Shown here piece by piece: positions 5,420 through 5,429 of a stretch of 5,429 nucleotides of DNA. The DNA comes from UBA2256 sp964453055 (GTDB lineage: Bacteria > Spirochaetota > Spirochaetia > Treponematales > Rectinemataceae): assembly GCA_964453055.1 (NCBI GenBank), contig CAYVOD010000100.1:1-5429 (forward strand). The letters are read 5' to 3'. Positions within the stretch are counted from its first letter, which is position 1; every line of letters begins with the position of its first letter. The position numbers and the translations under genes were made by a program. The notes below the pieces were generated by a model that made no database searches, was not told where the DNA came from, and worked only from the letters and a program-made list of their open reading frames with translations.

Positions 5420-5429
5420 AGTTTCTCCT

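Overview
The window looks like a chromosomal segment of a moderately GC-rich diderm bacterium, most likely a spirochaete of the Treponema group. The main clue is the C-terminal LysM-like domain of the first gene, whose long form (GDYLWKIAGYPFIYNDPEAW..LYDANK) I associate with treponemal envelope proteins. The abundance of exported proteins fits, but the assignment is an inference and not a demonstrated fact.

Layout. Bases 1-249 are a non-coding leader with a weak possible terminator (82-103) and a good promoter (191-219, perfect TATAAT). A two-gene plus-strand operon follows. Its first gene (250-2631) encodes a very long Pro/Glu/Gln-rich lipoprotein with two related helical modules and a terminal LysM-like domain. 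Its second gene (2658-3230) encodes a small secreted beta-rich protein, probably an outer-membrane barrel. Three minus-strand genes converge on this pair. In transcription order they are a VOC/glyoxalase-fold protein (5419-5048), a secreted three-domain beta protein with a tandem 84-residue repeat (4937-3813), and a DUF4256 protein (3801-3256). The two operons meet tail to tail with only 25 bp between their stop codons.

How the genes may work together. The plus-strand pair reads as an envelope module: a lipid-anchored protein with a long flexible arm that can reach peptidoglycan, made together with a probable outer-membrane protein. The secreted repeat protein and DUF4256 are 11 bp apart and probably translationally coupled, although one is exported and the other cytoplasmic; their joint role is unknown. 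The VOC gene is separated from them by 110 bp that may hold its own promoter.

I see no mobile element, CRISPR array, tRNA, rRNA or phage gene. Nothing here is clearly a new system. The most unusual items are the architecture of the long lipoprotein, the two-repeat secreted protein with its C-terminal YHWN/GPW domain, and the VOC protein that lacks most of the usual metal ligands. One annotation correction is well supported: the long lipoprotein starts at GTG 250, not at ATG 223.
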